This document shows, piece by piece, positions 26,402 to 39,585 of a stretch of 64,000 nt of DNA. The notes under the pieces were generated by a model that was not told where the DNA came from, did no database searches, and saw only the letters and a list, made by a program, of their open reading frames with translations. A program made the translations under genes and the position numbers. Every line of letters begins with the position of its first letter. Positions within the stretch are counted from its first letter, which is position 1. The stretch is from Lethocerus indicus (Eukaryota > Arthropoda > Insecta > Hemiptera > Belostomatidae). Location of the stretch: contig JACDQD010000003.1 in the NCBI GenBank assembly GCA_019843655.1, forward strand, positions 12,216,925 to 12,280,924. The letters are read 5' to 3'.

Positions 26402-29272
26402 AGTTTTTAACTTCGGAAACGTGTATTGTGTTAGGCTGGACACATACAAGAGCGGAGAGCAAAGCAACTATGAGAGCAAAGAGCAAAGCGACGAAAACAA
26501 ACAAATGGTACTTGTACTTGTAGTGGAACAATCACTCATCATTCGTAAATGTGGATAAGTGAAAGTAAACATAGAATAATATTTGATTCATGTAAATAAC
26601 GATATGACTAATAAACCAATTGCAATACCCACTAGATTTAGGGGAGCTTCTCCCCCCCCCCTTGTGTTCTTCACGTTAGTAATCGACGTTTCCTTATTAT
26701 CTCACAAAATATCTGCCCGTTTCTAATGTTCAGAATCTAACCGGCGTGATGAAATAACGGTTCAATATAGCACCAGGAAAAACAGGACACAAGGAAAAGC
26801 TAGACAGTACTTTATATATTAAGAAAAATGAGGATGTAATTGAGCAACTATTATTAATGTAACGAATGACGTAATTTTAAATAACGAGTGGTCGTTTCGT
26901 GATTTACGCCGATTTTAAATTGGCAAACATTAACTCACACGTTGGGTAGGTAAAAACACGCGACGTGGATAGGCTTACAAATGAAAAACGATATGATGAC
27001 AAGAATATCGACGTTCGTCGCATATCAAAAAAGTTAGGAACAAACTTCCATAAAACGGGGGATATTTAAGGAGGCGGCCCTGTTGGTGGTAGCACTGATT
27101 TCGAAGGGGTAGGTTTCCCCTGACATAGGTGGTCAGGTGTCGCGGTGTGGCCGAGCCCGAACCTCCGATCGCTTATCCTCCAAGTACCGACTCTCCCAAG
27201 CTCCACGATTCCTTCTCTATCTGCAAAACGGGCCGAACACCCTTGAAAAAATCCTCACCTTAGACAGACCACACGGTAAGTTGCATATATTTGTTCCCAA
27301 TCTTCTTATGCGTTTTCCTTTCTCGCGTCTTAATTACCATGAAAAAATGTGGTATTTTCACATTACCACCGGCACGTTTACCGGTTCGTAGATCCTTCTG
27401 TTTTTCTGTTTACGCGGCCTTTCCGTTTGTAGAAAATCTCCCCACTATTTTTTTTCGTCGGGAAAACGGTCTCTCGATGTACCACTTTATAAGATTCACA
27501 TTAACAAGACTTGAAGCGCTAGTGGAATATTAAAGTGAAAGCTCGACAGGAGAACAGTGTCACAGGCCCTGTATAACGCACAAGTGCAATGATGCTAACT
27601 TGTGCATTCGACGCGGCGTACTTTCTTTTTGACTCTTCTTATCTTATCTGAATAATCACCACTGAAAATTCGGGTGGAATATTCGATACTATATATTCAG
27701 TAATTTAGAAAAACATTCTTGATTCAATGCACCAATTATTAATCTTATTACACAGTAGAAGACACTACTTTTCGTTGAGTACTCCAAGTTGCAGAATGGG
27801 AACCCACACGCAGAATGTTGCGTTTCTGTTATTTTAATTTCTGAACTTCGGTAGAAGACAATTAAACACAATTTCTCCAGAGTTTATATTCCCCTCCGAA
27901 AATTCTCTCCTCATTTTGTGGTACTAACATAAGTAGTCAAATTCTAATAATCGACATTGAACATACAGGCGGCGATCACCGATGCGAGTTTATTAGATGT
28001 AGGGTTTAATTAGGCTATACACCAAAATTTAAAAGAAGCCGACGTAAATGTTCAGTAACAATCCATTTAGATATATTGTAGGAAATACTCCGTGCTTTAT
28101 AAATTGCGGGCTTAGATAAATATTCCGAATGTACATACTGGAAACTGAAAGGTGAACAGGTTGTTGTTCCATAAGGAATTAGGTGAAAGTCAGACATAAA
28201 TAATTCATGAATTCACATTGTTATTGATACTCGTATGTAGTACTGTACTGATATGGAGTTATCGTATATACTTGCCCTACTCAAAAAAAATGTTTAATTC
28301 ACTAATAGGGTGAATGGCGAGATGGTCATTCATAAAGTAATGGGAAAAAAGGTAACGAAAAATTCACTGTTCACGGCACCTGTCAAATGAACTTTAATTA
28401 TTGTTTATTACTTCGTTGTAAACAACTAGTTAATAAATCCATTTATATAGTTTCTTGAAATTATATTCAATTTCTGAACGGATTCCCTTTTGTTTCTTAA
28501 TAGTAAAGAGATGCATTATCCTTTTTAGAAAGGAATGGGTTACTATTAGTAGTAACCCTACATTTTATAATAGGCATTACATTATATTACTTGAATCAGA
28601 ATAAATTAAAATTACAATTAGACAATTAAAAATATACCCGTCTATCTTTTGAACTATCGTGTTTCATAAATTCTACAAGCAAACAACTAGATAGGATGTA
28701 TTTAAAATTTTCTATTGGGTGTTATATAATTTAAAATTCTTATTGTCTAGACTTAAGGTGATATGCCTGCATAGTTTTTAGAAGTAGAAAGGAGTAAAAC
28801 AGTCAAACATCAGCTGATCTAATTAATGCACGATTATGCTTCTTTTATAATACGAAAGATAGATAGTTCATAAACTAATCGGCTACTGTTGCTATGAGTA
28901 TTACTTGGCCCCCAGAAGGATCTCATTACCATTACTTATGAAACTTGTTATCTAACATTTTATGTCCAATTGGCGCATATTTTTTCATTTTAATTGAATT
29001 ATTAAAATAAAGTTCAAGTTATTCAAAGGGAGTCCCCGAGATTTGAGCGATCACTTGCCACTCATATGACATTACGTATGCATTTAATTTTAATATTACG
29101 TGTTCTGTTTCACATACTTTACTGTAACCAAAAACAGTGACCGGTTTCTGTTTCTTGAAATTACCAGTAGCATTCCATTTTATTCTTGGGCAAGTCTGCT
29201 GGTGTCAAGCATCCTGTCAGCTCTGTCGCCACAACTTTACTTCCCGAGTAACACGCACGTATTAATAATGCA

Positions 29273-29325
29273 ACTGATGATGGTCATAAATTGAAACCGG
29301 TATAATAATATATATAATAAATCTT
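29273..29325 (+). repeat. Retroelement tail of the CTGATGATGG...GAAACCGGT type
   Basis: CTGATGATGGTCATAAATTG followed at once by AAACCGGT and an A/T-rich ATAATAATA run closely fits the 3' tails seen in arthropod CR1-like LINEs and related SINEs. No upstream reverse transcriptase is visible, so this is a 5'-truncated copy or SINE. Confidence 0.55.
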
Positions 29326-31704
29326 CGGATCAAGTAGGCAATTGGAATCCCGAAAACGCACGAATGATGGTATTCAAATATACGCGTGATTATATTAAAA
29401 TAAATTAATTTTGTATTACGTGGACAGATGTATTATTATGAATATCTTTAGAATTGTATTTTGAATAATATACTGCTCACTCACTCCTGGATATTTAGAG
29501 AACAATACATGTTGCTATATCTTGGTGAATGGTGGACTACGCATATTTGGGTGTTCGATAGGAGTGGTCATGAGGAATACACCAACATTTCTTGTTAAAT
29601 AAGCATCAGCTGTCGTACGACTACATACATTATACAATATATTTCTATTTCCACGTTTTTCAGTTACGTAACTATCGGAAAAATAACCGCTGTGAGGTCA
29701 GCGCGAGCCGGGTCAATGCGCAGGAATTCAGTGACATTTACTATTGCGCAGAACTATATGGTAAATCCACAATAATATGGCCGCGTAAATACGTGTTACA
29801 TATTTTGAGTGTGAATTTCCTATTTGTACTCAACTTTTTTCAGCTGTCTCAGGGTCTCAAATTCGTGTTCTGGAGTTAGGTAGTCCAGGTTATTCTCCTT
29901 GTATGAGCCGAGAAGGGTTATGCAGGAATCCCAGGATCCGGGAATTCCAGTACTGTCTGATATCACATGCTTATCACTACAATACAATCTATCAATGTCT
30001 TTACGGAACAAAAATGTTAGCGCACGCCTCTAAACGGTTCCAGGAGTGGCAAAACCCTTATTGGAAACCGTAAATAAGAATGGATCTAGGGAGGATAAAT
30101 TGCAATAGGAAGTGCTACATATTTTCGTTCGCTATTCCACACATTCTTTTAATATAATCATTAAGTTTTCTTGCAAAGATTTCTATTTCGGATGGCAAAA
30201 GTTTGTTTTTCTTCCCTGCAGAAAAATCTTCTCAAAGGCGACCTTCCACTCGATCCGCTGGGATTTACTTGTCGACGGAAACCTGAAAACCCGATTATAA
30301 GCGTGCTTCTAATATAATATTTGGACATCGATAACGGTTTCTTTTAAATGATCCCAACAAGATTTCTCAGTATCGCTAATTATCCCCGACCTGGGATAAC
30401 CATCAGGCCCAGGAGGCGTATTTTACCAAGATAACGCCGATTATTTTAGAAGTGGAAACGTGGATATTTTCAAGACCACAGAGATAAGATAACAGCGCCA
30501 ATCTTCCAACTCTTCCTTGAGTGTAAATTTTTTTACAATCATTTGCGCGTCTGCGCATAATTTTGCCCAAATACATAATAGGGCTAAACGTTGTATTTCT
30601 TACTGCTTCTTGTGTTTATTTAATAAATATTTAATAACTTCCACAAAAAAGAATTCAATGGGGACGGTCAACCCCTAATTTTATAAATGAACTAATTTCT
30701 AAATATAATATATTATTTTAATGTAAATTTTAGAATACAATCTTATGATACTGCATACATTTTAAACTTGGTCTCCTCCAATTTGGAACGTTTTATGTTT
30801 GATTGAAAATATTAAAAATACAGAAGTATAACTGGCATACATAATAATTGTAAATTGAGTAAATTATCCTCTTTCGTATAAAGTTATTTTTTAAAAACAA
30901 TTCTTTTCTGTTTGGCGTACCCAAGCCTTTCGCCTATATCCTCACTTCAATTCCTGTCTTCTACCGATCATTATTCATGCACTATTCATACATTCTAATG
31001 ATCAATGTAATGTTATAAATAATATAAGGTACAATTGATCGTTACACTTCGCCTGAGAAACTGAGCCTAGGATTTCATATTTCGGCATGTGGGAGCGGTT
31101 GCGCCGCCTCTCGAAAATTGCATGAGACTGGGGGTTATAGAACCTAAAACCCCCGAATATGAGAGAAAAAGCCTTCTACGAATCTCTTAGCAGCTAGTAC
31201 ATTTTGACTTATGTTTTTCTAATGGCGCAGTAATATGCCGAAAATGTTTGAAAACTGGGAAAATAGTTGCTACGAAATCCATCTATCGGGGACTACAGCG
31301 GGACATGCGGATCTAGTTCAAGGGGAATACCCGATGATACCTCGGTAGAGCCGAACATGCAATGTAATTTCGAATTTAAAACAATCATATTGTCATTTTC
31401 GAATTTTTATATTGTTATCGTATAAACAATCCTATCAATAGGCTGATAATGAAGGAAAAGAGCAGATTTTAAATTTGTTTTTACGACAAGCGAAAACTGG
31501 GTGTTTCCATATTACCTATATGCCTCAGTGAATAAGTAAAGAGACAGTATTGTACATACTGTTTTTATAGTTTTTAGAAACTATCAACTTATATAAACAG
31601 GGGTAGAATTATTTCTACCTCTATTTTTGCTACTATAACACATTTAGAAAATCCCGTTTGCTGCACAGAATTTTGACTAGATTTTCAATAGAGAAGTCGT
31701 GTCA

Positions 31705-31920
31705 ATAGGGACAATGAGGAAGGGGCTCGAAGAGGGAGCTCAAATCCTGTCGAGGAAATGGAGAACGAAGGAGAGAGCGATCGGGATTCCGGAGAGAGAA
31801 AGGGAGTATGAGAGCGAGAGGGAATAGGAGGAAGGGTGTGATAGGAGGAAAATTGGACAACTAAGCATAAGAGAGAGTGAGGGAATGGGCGAAAGAGTGA
31901 GGAGGTGGTGGGGTTGGTGG
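31705..31920 (+). repeat. Polypurine (GA-rich) tract, about 215 bases
   Basis: The plus strand is overwhelmingly A and G, with many GAGAG and GGAGG motifs. The minus-strand Ser/Pro/Leu-rich open frame here (31685-31924) is a composition artefact. About 60 bases further on, the sequence becomes pyrimidine-rich and CpG-containing, so a GAGA-type promoter element is possible but unproven. Confidence 0.8.
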
Positions 31921-33456
31921 CCACCGTTATAAGAAGTGGGGTGGAAGGTACGGCCAGCGCGGAGTTGTTAACGCTCCCGGTATTTCCGTTGCCTCTAGAT
32001 CATTCGGCCTTTAGCCATTCGACAGAGTACTCACTCTTCCCCTGCTACTATTCTTGGTAAATATATCTTTATTTTTGTTTATTACTCAGCGTGTTGTCGG
32101 TGGTATTAGAATTGTGTAGAAAATTGTTTAGGTACCAATCAATTTTTTTAAGAGCTCCCGTTTTCAATGTATTTAGCTCTTGACAGGTAACCGTATTCAA
32201 CCGTCTTAATCGTTACCAAATAAGGGAGAAAATTTGTTTTTGGCCGCTAATCCATCGACTCAACCCAAATTTGTGAGTTTCCCGATATAATTTTTACAGG
32301 ACTCAATCTGTTCTTCGCCCTTAATTAACTAAAACTAGTTACTACACCGGTACTATAACTAATTTTCTACCCAATACGATGTGATAACGCTGTCATTTCC
32401 GTTCTGCATCGTTGTTGTTGATGTTGCTGATCGTAAAGGACACTGTCGTTATAATGCAATTAATAAACAGCTTTTTGGAGAATTAACATTTTTGAGATAA
32501 CGGCAGAACGTTAATCGGGGAGACGCGTTTATGGTTGGGAGTCATCGCTCTTGTCTCACAGAACAGGTAGATTACCTCCGCTTTTTTATTTACAATTTCG
32601 GAAAACCCTTCGGTTCCGTGTCATGTTTAAAGTTAAACATGTTCGTCCAAGGACAATTTTTCATAGCAAACCTGTTATCCGTGATCTCTTTTAATCGGTA
32701 AACAACTAATACAATGCAAAGCGGATGTAATTAGGTCTGTCTTTGAACTCTGTCCAAGCGATTCTCATTCTCTGTCGTGTTCTCATTAGGAGAACAACTT
32801 ATTCATTCACTTCGAATTGTAGAGCGGTGGTTTCAGTTATCGCGAAAGATCTGTTGACTTTTGTGATCGAAATTTGACGCCTATAAATCGAAAGAATATT
32901 ATGATAAACAAACCGGTTCGTTTAACTCCATTTAACGCTACCGTAGGGCCATATACAATGCGTCCGAACCCTCAATACCATAAAGAAAATTAACTTTCGG
33001 AGATATTAAAAAACTGAAAACGAGGTCCATTTAACCTCACCGTTGAATCTAAATCTTTTCAAATTTTTTAAAATGTACACTATAGAACTGTGTACGCCGA
33101 ATTTTAAATCCTACAGTTTTGACATCGACCCTCCTAACCAGGGTTACCGTATTGGTGAACATCTCTATTTGTATTCACGTGCAAATATTTAATTAAAAAT
33201 AAAATATCCGTTCTGAAAACGTTCCGGAATATCAAATACAGTTGCACGAAGTTGTTTCATTCACTTGGGAACTACTTTTCAGTAAATGTCACTTTTAAAT
33301 ATTACCGGTTTTGCAAAAATATAAAGAAATTCGCTTATCCTGTGTTGGACTACTACTGCCTTATTTTGGAGAAATGGGTCTGTGAAAATGATTAGCTTAG
33401 GTGTACCAGCTTATATTTTACAACTTTTATTCTACCGAGTATAGTAAACAATTGTA

Positions 33457-33700
33457 CACAGGGTGATTCAAGTAGGGAAATATTTTGGGAACGTATAGTT
33501 TGTGCGAAGATAGCTGCTCAATAGTGTTGGGGGTTACAGTTTTTTAAATTTCTACAACGTCAACGACCAGTGCTCCAGACGTCAATGCACTTCACATTTT
33601 GCAACGCATGCGTACAATTCGTTTCACTGAGTCCAGTTCTTCCGCATAGGGGTTGCAGCATCCAAAATGCCTCTAAAACCCACAAAATTAAGATATAGTA
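33457..33700. mobile_element. Possible transposon terminus
   Basis: ACACAGGGTGATTCAAGTAG at about 33457 resembles the ACAGGGTG-type start of many arthropod repeat consensus sequences. The following 240 bases have higher GC than the surroundings. No terminal repeat partner or coding frame was found, so this rests on motif resemblance alone. Confidence 0.25.
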
Positions 33701-35183
33701 GTTGAATGCATTCTGTGGGCTTTCACTGCACCCCTCTATCTGTAGTTTGAAACCACCTCGATCTTGACACTCAGGACATAGTCAACCGGCAAATGGTTAA
33801 TGTGCGTGAAGAGCTAAAACTGTGAAGGTCTATACTGAGTAAAAAATTGCAGATCGTATGAAAATTTTCATCGAACGTAGATTCACGTGGAATTGCGTTT
33901 TTTGCAGGTGTGATTACGCTCTTTCTGTCTCTAATCCACTCTTCGGAATATCTGCTCTTCATATCTTACTACAATATGATCGAAAATCCTGAACTGATCC
34001 TGAAATTACCCGATTAAAATTTTGTTTTGTAAATACTAGTCACTCTGAGGAAAATTTAAATTTCAGCATAGTAACGTGTCAAAATGGGATGTGCTTCCGA
34101 ACGGCAATATATGAGTTACATATATCTGTTACATAAAGTTGTGGCAAAAGCAAAGTACGGATCACAATTTTTTAAATTACGTCACACACTTCCATGGCCG
34201 TCTGGATTTTTCATTTTCTTTAAAGCAATACAAACACTGCGCGTTGCATGTCAATACACCTCCATAAGCTCCAGAATATTTCGTTACAATTCGAAATCTC
34301 TCTTCAAATTTTTAATAAAATTATCGGAGGCCAAAAAGTGTTAAACAGTCGCTCAGTTGAAAAATGGTGCAAGTAGCTATTAAGTATTTGTTTTAATAAT
34401 TAACCGTGAAATCCTGAGGGACATGGAAGTGACGTCACAGACAGGTACACAGGGACAGACGCACGTTGGGCTGATAATTATTTTATAATTTTGATGCAAG
34501 TAAGTAAGAAACTATGACTTTTCTCGATGTTCGTTAGAATACTGTGTCTTTTCTGGTACATAGTTTTAAGGAAAATATAACTACTGACTCTGTTGGAAAA
34601 AATTTCTTAGCTACCTATCAGATGTTCATAATATTTCATCCAATTATGCCAAGACGACAAGTAGAGTAGGCTTTTTGAAATATCAATTTTTCTTAGAAAT
34701 GCACCCGTTGCGATTCATATTCCTAGTATACTGTAGAATACTATTTGTTCCCGGCGCTGTTGGCAACAGGTTAATCTAGGAAATAAATAAAAATGTTCGA
34801 GAATATATTAGTCCCGTCTTATTGTCAACGGCCGATTTGTTTCTTGTTTGTGATCTAGTAGCAGAGGGATATTATTATGAAATGTTGATGTCACATAAGA
34901 TTCGTAAATTCTCGGCACGTCCCGTGGACCTGTTCAAACAGTTGTAAATAGTTAAAATACCGATGTACCACTGTAATACCGAGCAAAAAACACTATAGAA
35001 TTAATTATTTTTATTTTTAGTTAGTGTAATTAAATATATAAGGCAACACATCTGTGAATATTAAAGGAAAAATACGTACAGAGTTGACACAAATACCTTG
35101 AATGGAGGTGACTGCAATGACAGGCGGTGTTTCTGTGTGGGTTTAATATGTCTACTTTCAGCTCTCTCGAGTCTCATCTGGTT

Positions 35184-35485
35184 TGTAACCTAACAGGAAT
35201 ATTTTGTTAGCGATACGCCTCGTCGTGGCCCTTATAACTTGTCCTTCAAAATTATTGTTTGTTGTTGTGAACTACTCTTTGTTTGAATTATTCCGTTCTG
35301 CGGGGTTCTTTTTCTGGTCGAAATTGGTTAGCGGTTTTAGATACCGACCGACCGGCCTCCACTCGCCAAGAGCCCTCCGGCATGAGCGAGAGCTCGGTTG
35401 GTACAGAAAAAAAGAGTACATTTCGGGTTTATCAATACCCCGTTCTGGAGGGCCGGATTCCTTTCATTTGGCGCCCAGAAGGCGG
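35184..35485 (+). mobile_element. Possible gypsy-type LTR with primer-binding site
   Basis: CATTTGGCGCCCAGAAGG at 35465-35482 is close to the LTR-end/primer-binding-site junction of many Gypsy-family retrotransposons (…CA, short spacer, TGGCGCCC complementary to a tRNA 3' end). A candidate LTR start, TGTAACC, lies at 35184, giving about 283 bases from TG to CA. No gag-pol frame follows and no second LTR is visible, so this would be a truncated insertion. Confidence 0.3.
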
Positions 35486-35553
35486 CCACAACAGTATTAA
35501 CAAACTGGTTGTAGCAGCCTGCCATAAATGAGTTTCTTCACTTGTTTAGGCGT

Positions 35554-35604
35554 GCTCGATAATCAGAAACCGGTCTGGTTGCTTGGCTGGGTTTCTGATC
35601 GAGC
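35554..35604. repeat. Strong hairpin, 15-bp stem with a 2-base bulge
   Basis: The left arm (35554-35571) carries GCTCGAT, then AA, then TCAGAAACC; the right arm (35590-35604) is GGTTTCTGATCGAGC. All 15 right-arm bases pair, with only AA bulged on the left and an 18-base loop. It lies about 70 bases beyond the possible primer-binding site and just before a (TA)/(CA) array. Confidence 0.85.
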
Positions 35605-35629
35605 TTGAAATTGTACGAAATCTTTTTTT

Positions 35630-35631
<2 letters not shown>

Positions 35632-35667
<36 letters not shown>

Positions 35668-35670
35668 TAT

Positions 35671-35701
<31 letters not shown>
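35632..35701. repeat. Compound (TA)n-(CA)n microsatellite
   Basis: A (TA)n run of about 30 bases, an ATACATATATACA bridge, then (CA)n to 35701. Confidence 0.97.
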
Positions 35702-38700
35702 ATCGGATATATATTGCTAATAAGAAATACAATAGATGTACACAATAGTTCTGCTTTCGCTTGATGGGCGAAGACATTCCTAGCGTAAGCTCTGAATTGA
35801 AGGGAGAGAGTGCCAGCACCTGGTATTGGGTAGCCTCTTTTAAAGAAAAACGTGAGGAGATATTAAGTAAAGTATGAAGGAGTTTTGATTGTAAAACTTA
35901 TTTTCAGCTGAGCCCCATAATTATGCAATGTACGTCCATATTGCTTCGTATGCAGTATCTGAAAGAAAAAGCATAAACGAGTTTGATACAGAATAAAACT
36001 TATTTAAGTATGTTTCTATGATTTTTTGTACATGCTGGATGCGTATGCCCCCAACACGTTGTTCTTGTTGAATTTAAAATTTTCCGTGGTTTCCCCTTTC
36101 ATATTTTAATGCACATGTCACCCATCCTTTCCTAATCTCGAATGAAAAAAAAGTAGTTTCCCCCAAATGAAAACTCTTGTAACGTCACTATTAATGTTTA
36201 TTAACCTTATATTTTTTACACGCTCACGTTAATATAATGATATTTACCCAAAACTATTTTGACTAAAAGTGACAAAGTAGTGTTTAATTGCAACCAATAA
36301 TAATATGTTATTGTCTAATTACACACGCTCTTTCAATTGAGTTCCTGAGAAACATTGAGGTACACATATGCCTTGTATATGTTCCCGTACTGAATTTTCA
36401 TGAAGGGTATATTTTCGAGATCTCCTGGAAGCCATGACCTTTGTCGAATTCCAGGTGATATATTTAAACGGGCGGTTTTCATAGAGATGACAGAGAAGAT
36501 ATCGCAGTACTTGGGTAAAAGTATGAAAAATAAGACCCCCATAAGATTTGTTTAATTGAGATAGGTACTTGAAATACTAACTGCCTCCGGGAAGACATTT
36601 TTTATTTTGGACAGTGTTTGAAACATTCAATTTCTATGCAATTTTCATGTTAAGAACATTTGGGCTTTCATCAATCGAGTAATAAGACTTTTGAGAAATA
36701 CCCGACGACTTTAACCCGAAACTCACGAAAGCTAAAAGGAAGACTAAGTAACAGCTTATAAACAACAAATGAAAAACTACGGCTGATCGGAAGATAGCCT
36801 TGACTTAACTTACGTAACGTTTATTTGCGCACCCACCTCATAAGATGTTCTAGGTTTTATTGTCGGCAGTGTCAATATTTGGAGAGTTCTGTGTGTTCTG
36901 TTTATTTAAAGAGATATGTTATTCCACCGGCGAAATAACCCGGTCAACATTCCTGACAACCGGTTGCGTAGAATCGAAAACTAATTGGGATGTCCCCCGA
37001 CACCGGCCTTTAGCTAATTTTCGGTTGGGCATTGTCATCATTAAACGACGTTATAAGACGACGGCCATAACGTAATTTCTACTTAGTATATTTAAATTAG
37101 AAATATTTTAAAAATCAGACTTCATTTATTGCTGTCTGCTCGTATTTTCAATTTCACCAAATTAAGTGGTGATATAGTGTGTATATTTCCCATCAACGCA
37201 GGAAGATTTACTTCCACATACGTATTATGGATTTTCTTCTTGTGAATATAATTCTGTTTAAATTTTCGCTGAGGCTAACATACCACCTATTAATAATGGG
37301 ATAGTTATAAATGGCTAGCCAAATCAAACAAGGTTCCGCCTCGGTAACTGCTAGCAGATTCCTAGTCACTGTACCGCTGTCAGGTTAGGGCCTATTAAAC
37401 ATATGCAACAAATTCATTAGCGGGGCAACTAAACCCCAAATAAAACGTAGACTACTATTGCGAAAAATCTCTTACTGATTACTATTTTTGAAACACAGTC
37501 CAAGTATAATGTGGATTAATTACTTTAAGCCAATGTCGTATTTTAAAATATTATAGCGACAGTCATTGTCGCTGTCACGCAAATTTTAGGGAGAAAGCGC
37601 ACGCGTAAATGAGTGTAGAAGTGTGAATCGAATTACGGACAGCGACATTCCACTAAAGGAGGCCCGAGAAGTCGGTGCAACAAGTAATACCGACTCTCGG
37701 TAACAAGTAATTTGTTGACACTCTGATTGTATACATACTTTGTACAGCCTACTAATACATGGCATTATATTAGCATATATTCATTTAAGGCTTTCACAAC
37801 TTTTTAACATGCCTATCGAATAATTAGAAAGTTCGACTTTTGGATCATCAGAATTTACTAGAGCCACATTGTATGTCAAATTAAAATGGAACCCATAGGG
37901 CTAATGGAAAAGTTGATGAGTTTATTTCGTACTCTTCAACCCATACTCTTTTGTACCCCATAACTACGGTTACGTTAATTTTCGAACTATTATTTTGATA
38001 AAAATGAACATTAAGAGCTGTTCTGAACCGCAATGGGGTGCTGCTGTGACCCAACGAGATCTTTGACTTCGAACCAGATTTGTCTCAGAATAGGAGAATA
38101 TAATACAATACGAGAAGGCGGAAGTTCCTATAGTCAGGTTTCTAGAGATAATCCAAAAATGGACGTAGAGGAGATTTTTATGATCTCCTCAATCGTATAA
38201 GCCGGTGATTAAAAAGAATACGTGTTAAGTTAATAAATTAAACTCATCAATAAAACTTAATTGGGTTCATCCGTGTTCCCAATCGGCCAGAAACTGTCCA
38301 TCGTCATTCGAATAATTACATATAAATGTATGTAAAATAATAATTTTATTAATAAAATAATTTCTCAGGAGATGAAATTCTAGGGCTCTCCGATTGTATT
38401 CCCCTTTTTGTGTCTCGGATTTTTCACCTCCATTTGTAAATAATAACGAGGACATAATAAGTTGTAGGGCCGTCGTAAAACTTCCATCTCGGTTTGTTAA
38501 TAGCATCCTTATGAAGAAAGAACACTAGAATACCGCAGAGTGAAACAGTGAAGTAATTGGTGTCAAACCTCGTTCAAATAACATGGAAAGTGGAAAAAAA
38601 ACCGTTGGTGATAGGGCAAAATAAAGGAAGGAGCCATAAATGTAGAGGCGCGACCTCTAGGTTGTGTAACCGAAGACCTTTTAAAAATAATTATCGTTCC

Positions 38701-39585
38701 ATTATCCTTATCGCTCTTGTTTTTAATTTTTACACAGTAGCAAAGCGGGGCGACCGTATTTCAGGAGTCAGCCTTGTTTGAACTTTCAAGCGAATGTTTT
38801 AATCTCTGTTAATTATGCTCAGCCGGAAACTGTTCATGGAAATACCTTGGCGAGGAATCTATAAAGGCAAAATTACAGATCTAATAGCGCGTCTTTCTGC
38901 GTCATCATTTTCAATAAAACTCCCCCTCCCCGCTTGGTAACGCGAGTAATTCCGCGTGAGCGGGGAATTCCCGAGTTTAGTTCCGTAATCCTTGAACACC
39001 CTGCTAATCTGGTAGGACAGGCATATATTTATATTGCATTATAGGAAGGATCGATATGGTTTATTTTATTTATTCATCATCTTGTTTTTGGCTAATCCCG
39101 AAATTCGGGATCGTAGCTGTTAGAACTTGGCGGTAGATGTGAATGCCAGCCATTAATAATAATAGACAACATGTAACAGACATATGTAACACCCCCGGTG
39201 CACTCCCCCTAGACCTAGTAGTATTCTTTCAGTCCTGCGGTGTGGTACGTCTGCACGACGGCTGCAGATTATTTACTTTCACTCTTCGTATTAATAAGCT
39301 TTCAGTTCTTTATGGCCTTATATAATAAGAAAAAATAAAATTTTTACTTTGTAAAAATAGCCTACTAAGATATGTAGTTGCAGTACTGGCAGACGAAAGG
39401 CGGCAGTATTATTAACGGAATGTTATTGACGCAGGCGATGAGTTTTAAACTAATTACAACACTCGGTATTAAAATTTTTCGGTGTATAATATTGCTGATG
39501 TAATATCAGCTCTCTAAGCGATATTTACGATTTAGGGTTCCACTTTTCCAGATATACACGACTGTGCCCAAAAAAAAGGGAAAAC

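Larger units (their letters stand above)
23400..39585. other. CpG-containing intergenic region with repeats
   Basis: No coding gene can be supported between TMA7 and CDO1. The region holds microsatellites, retroelement-like tails (about 25.0, 26.0 and 29.3 kb), one copy of a dispersed repeat (26158-26378), a polypurine tract (31705-31920), a possible transposon terminus (33457), a possible LTR end (35466) and a hairpin (35554-35604), each listed separately. A plus-strand frame near 27137-27271 runs into a GTAAGT donor and might be an isolated exon, but nothing identifies it. Confidence 0.5.

Noticed and set aside
31685..31924. 79-codon Ser/Pro-rich minus-strand frame
   Set aside because: Produced by the polypurine tract; low complexity, no homology.
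35204..35531. Overlapping frames of 98, 82 and 62 codons
   Set aside because: Overlap on both strands within a likely LTR-type insertion; no gag or pol similarity visible.
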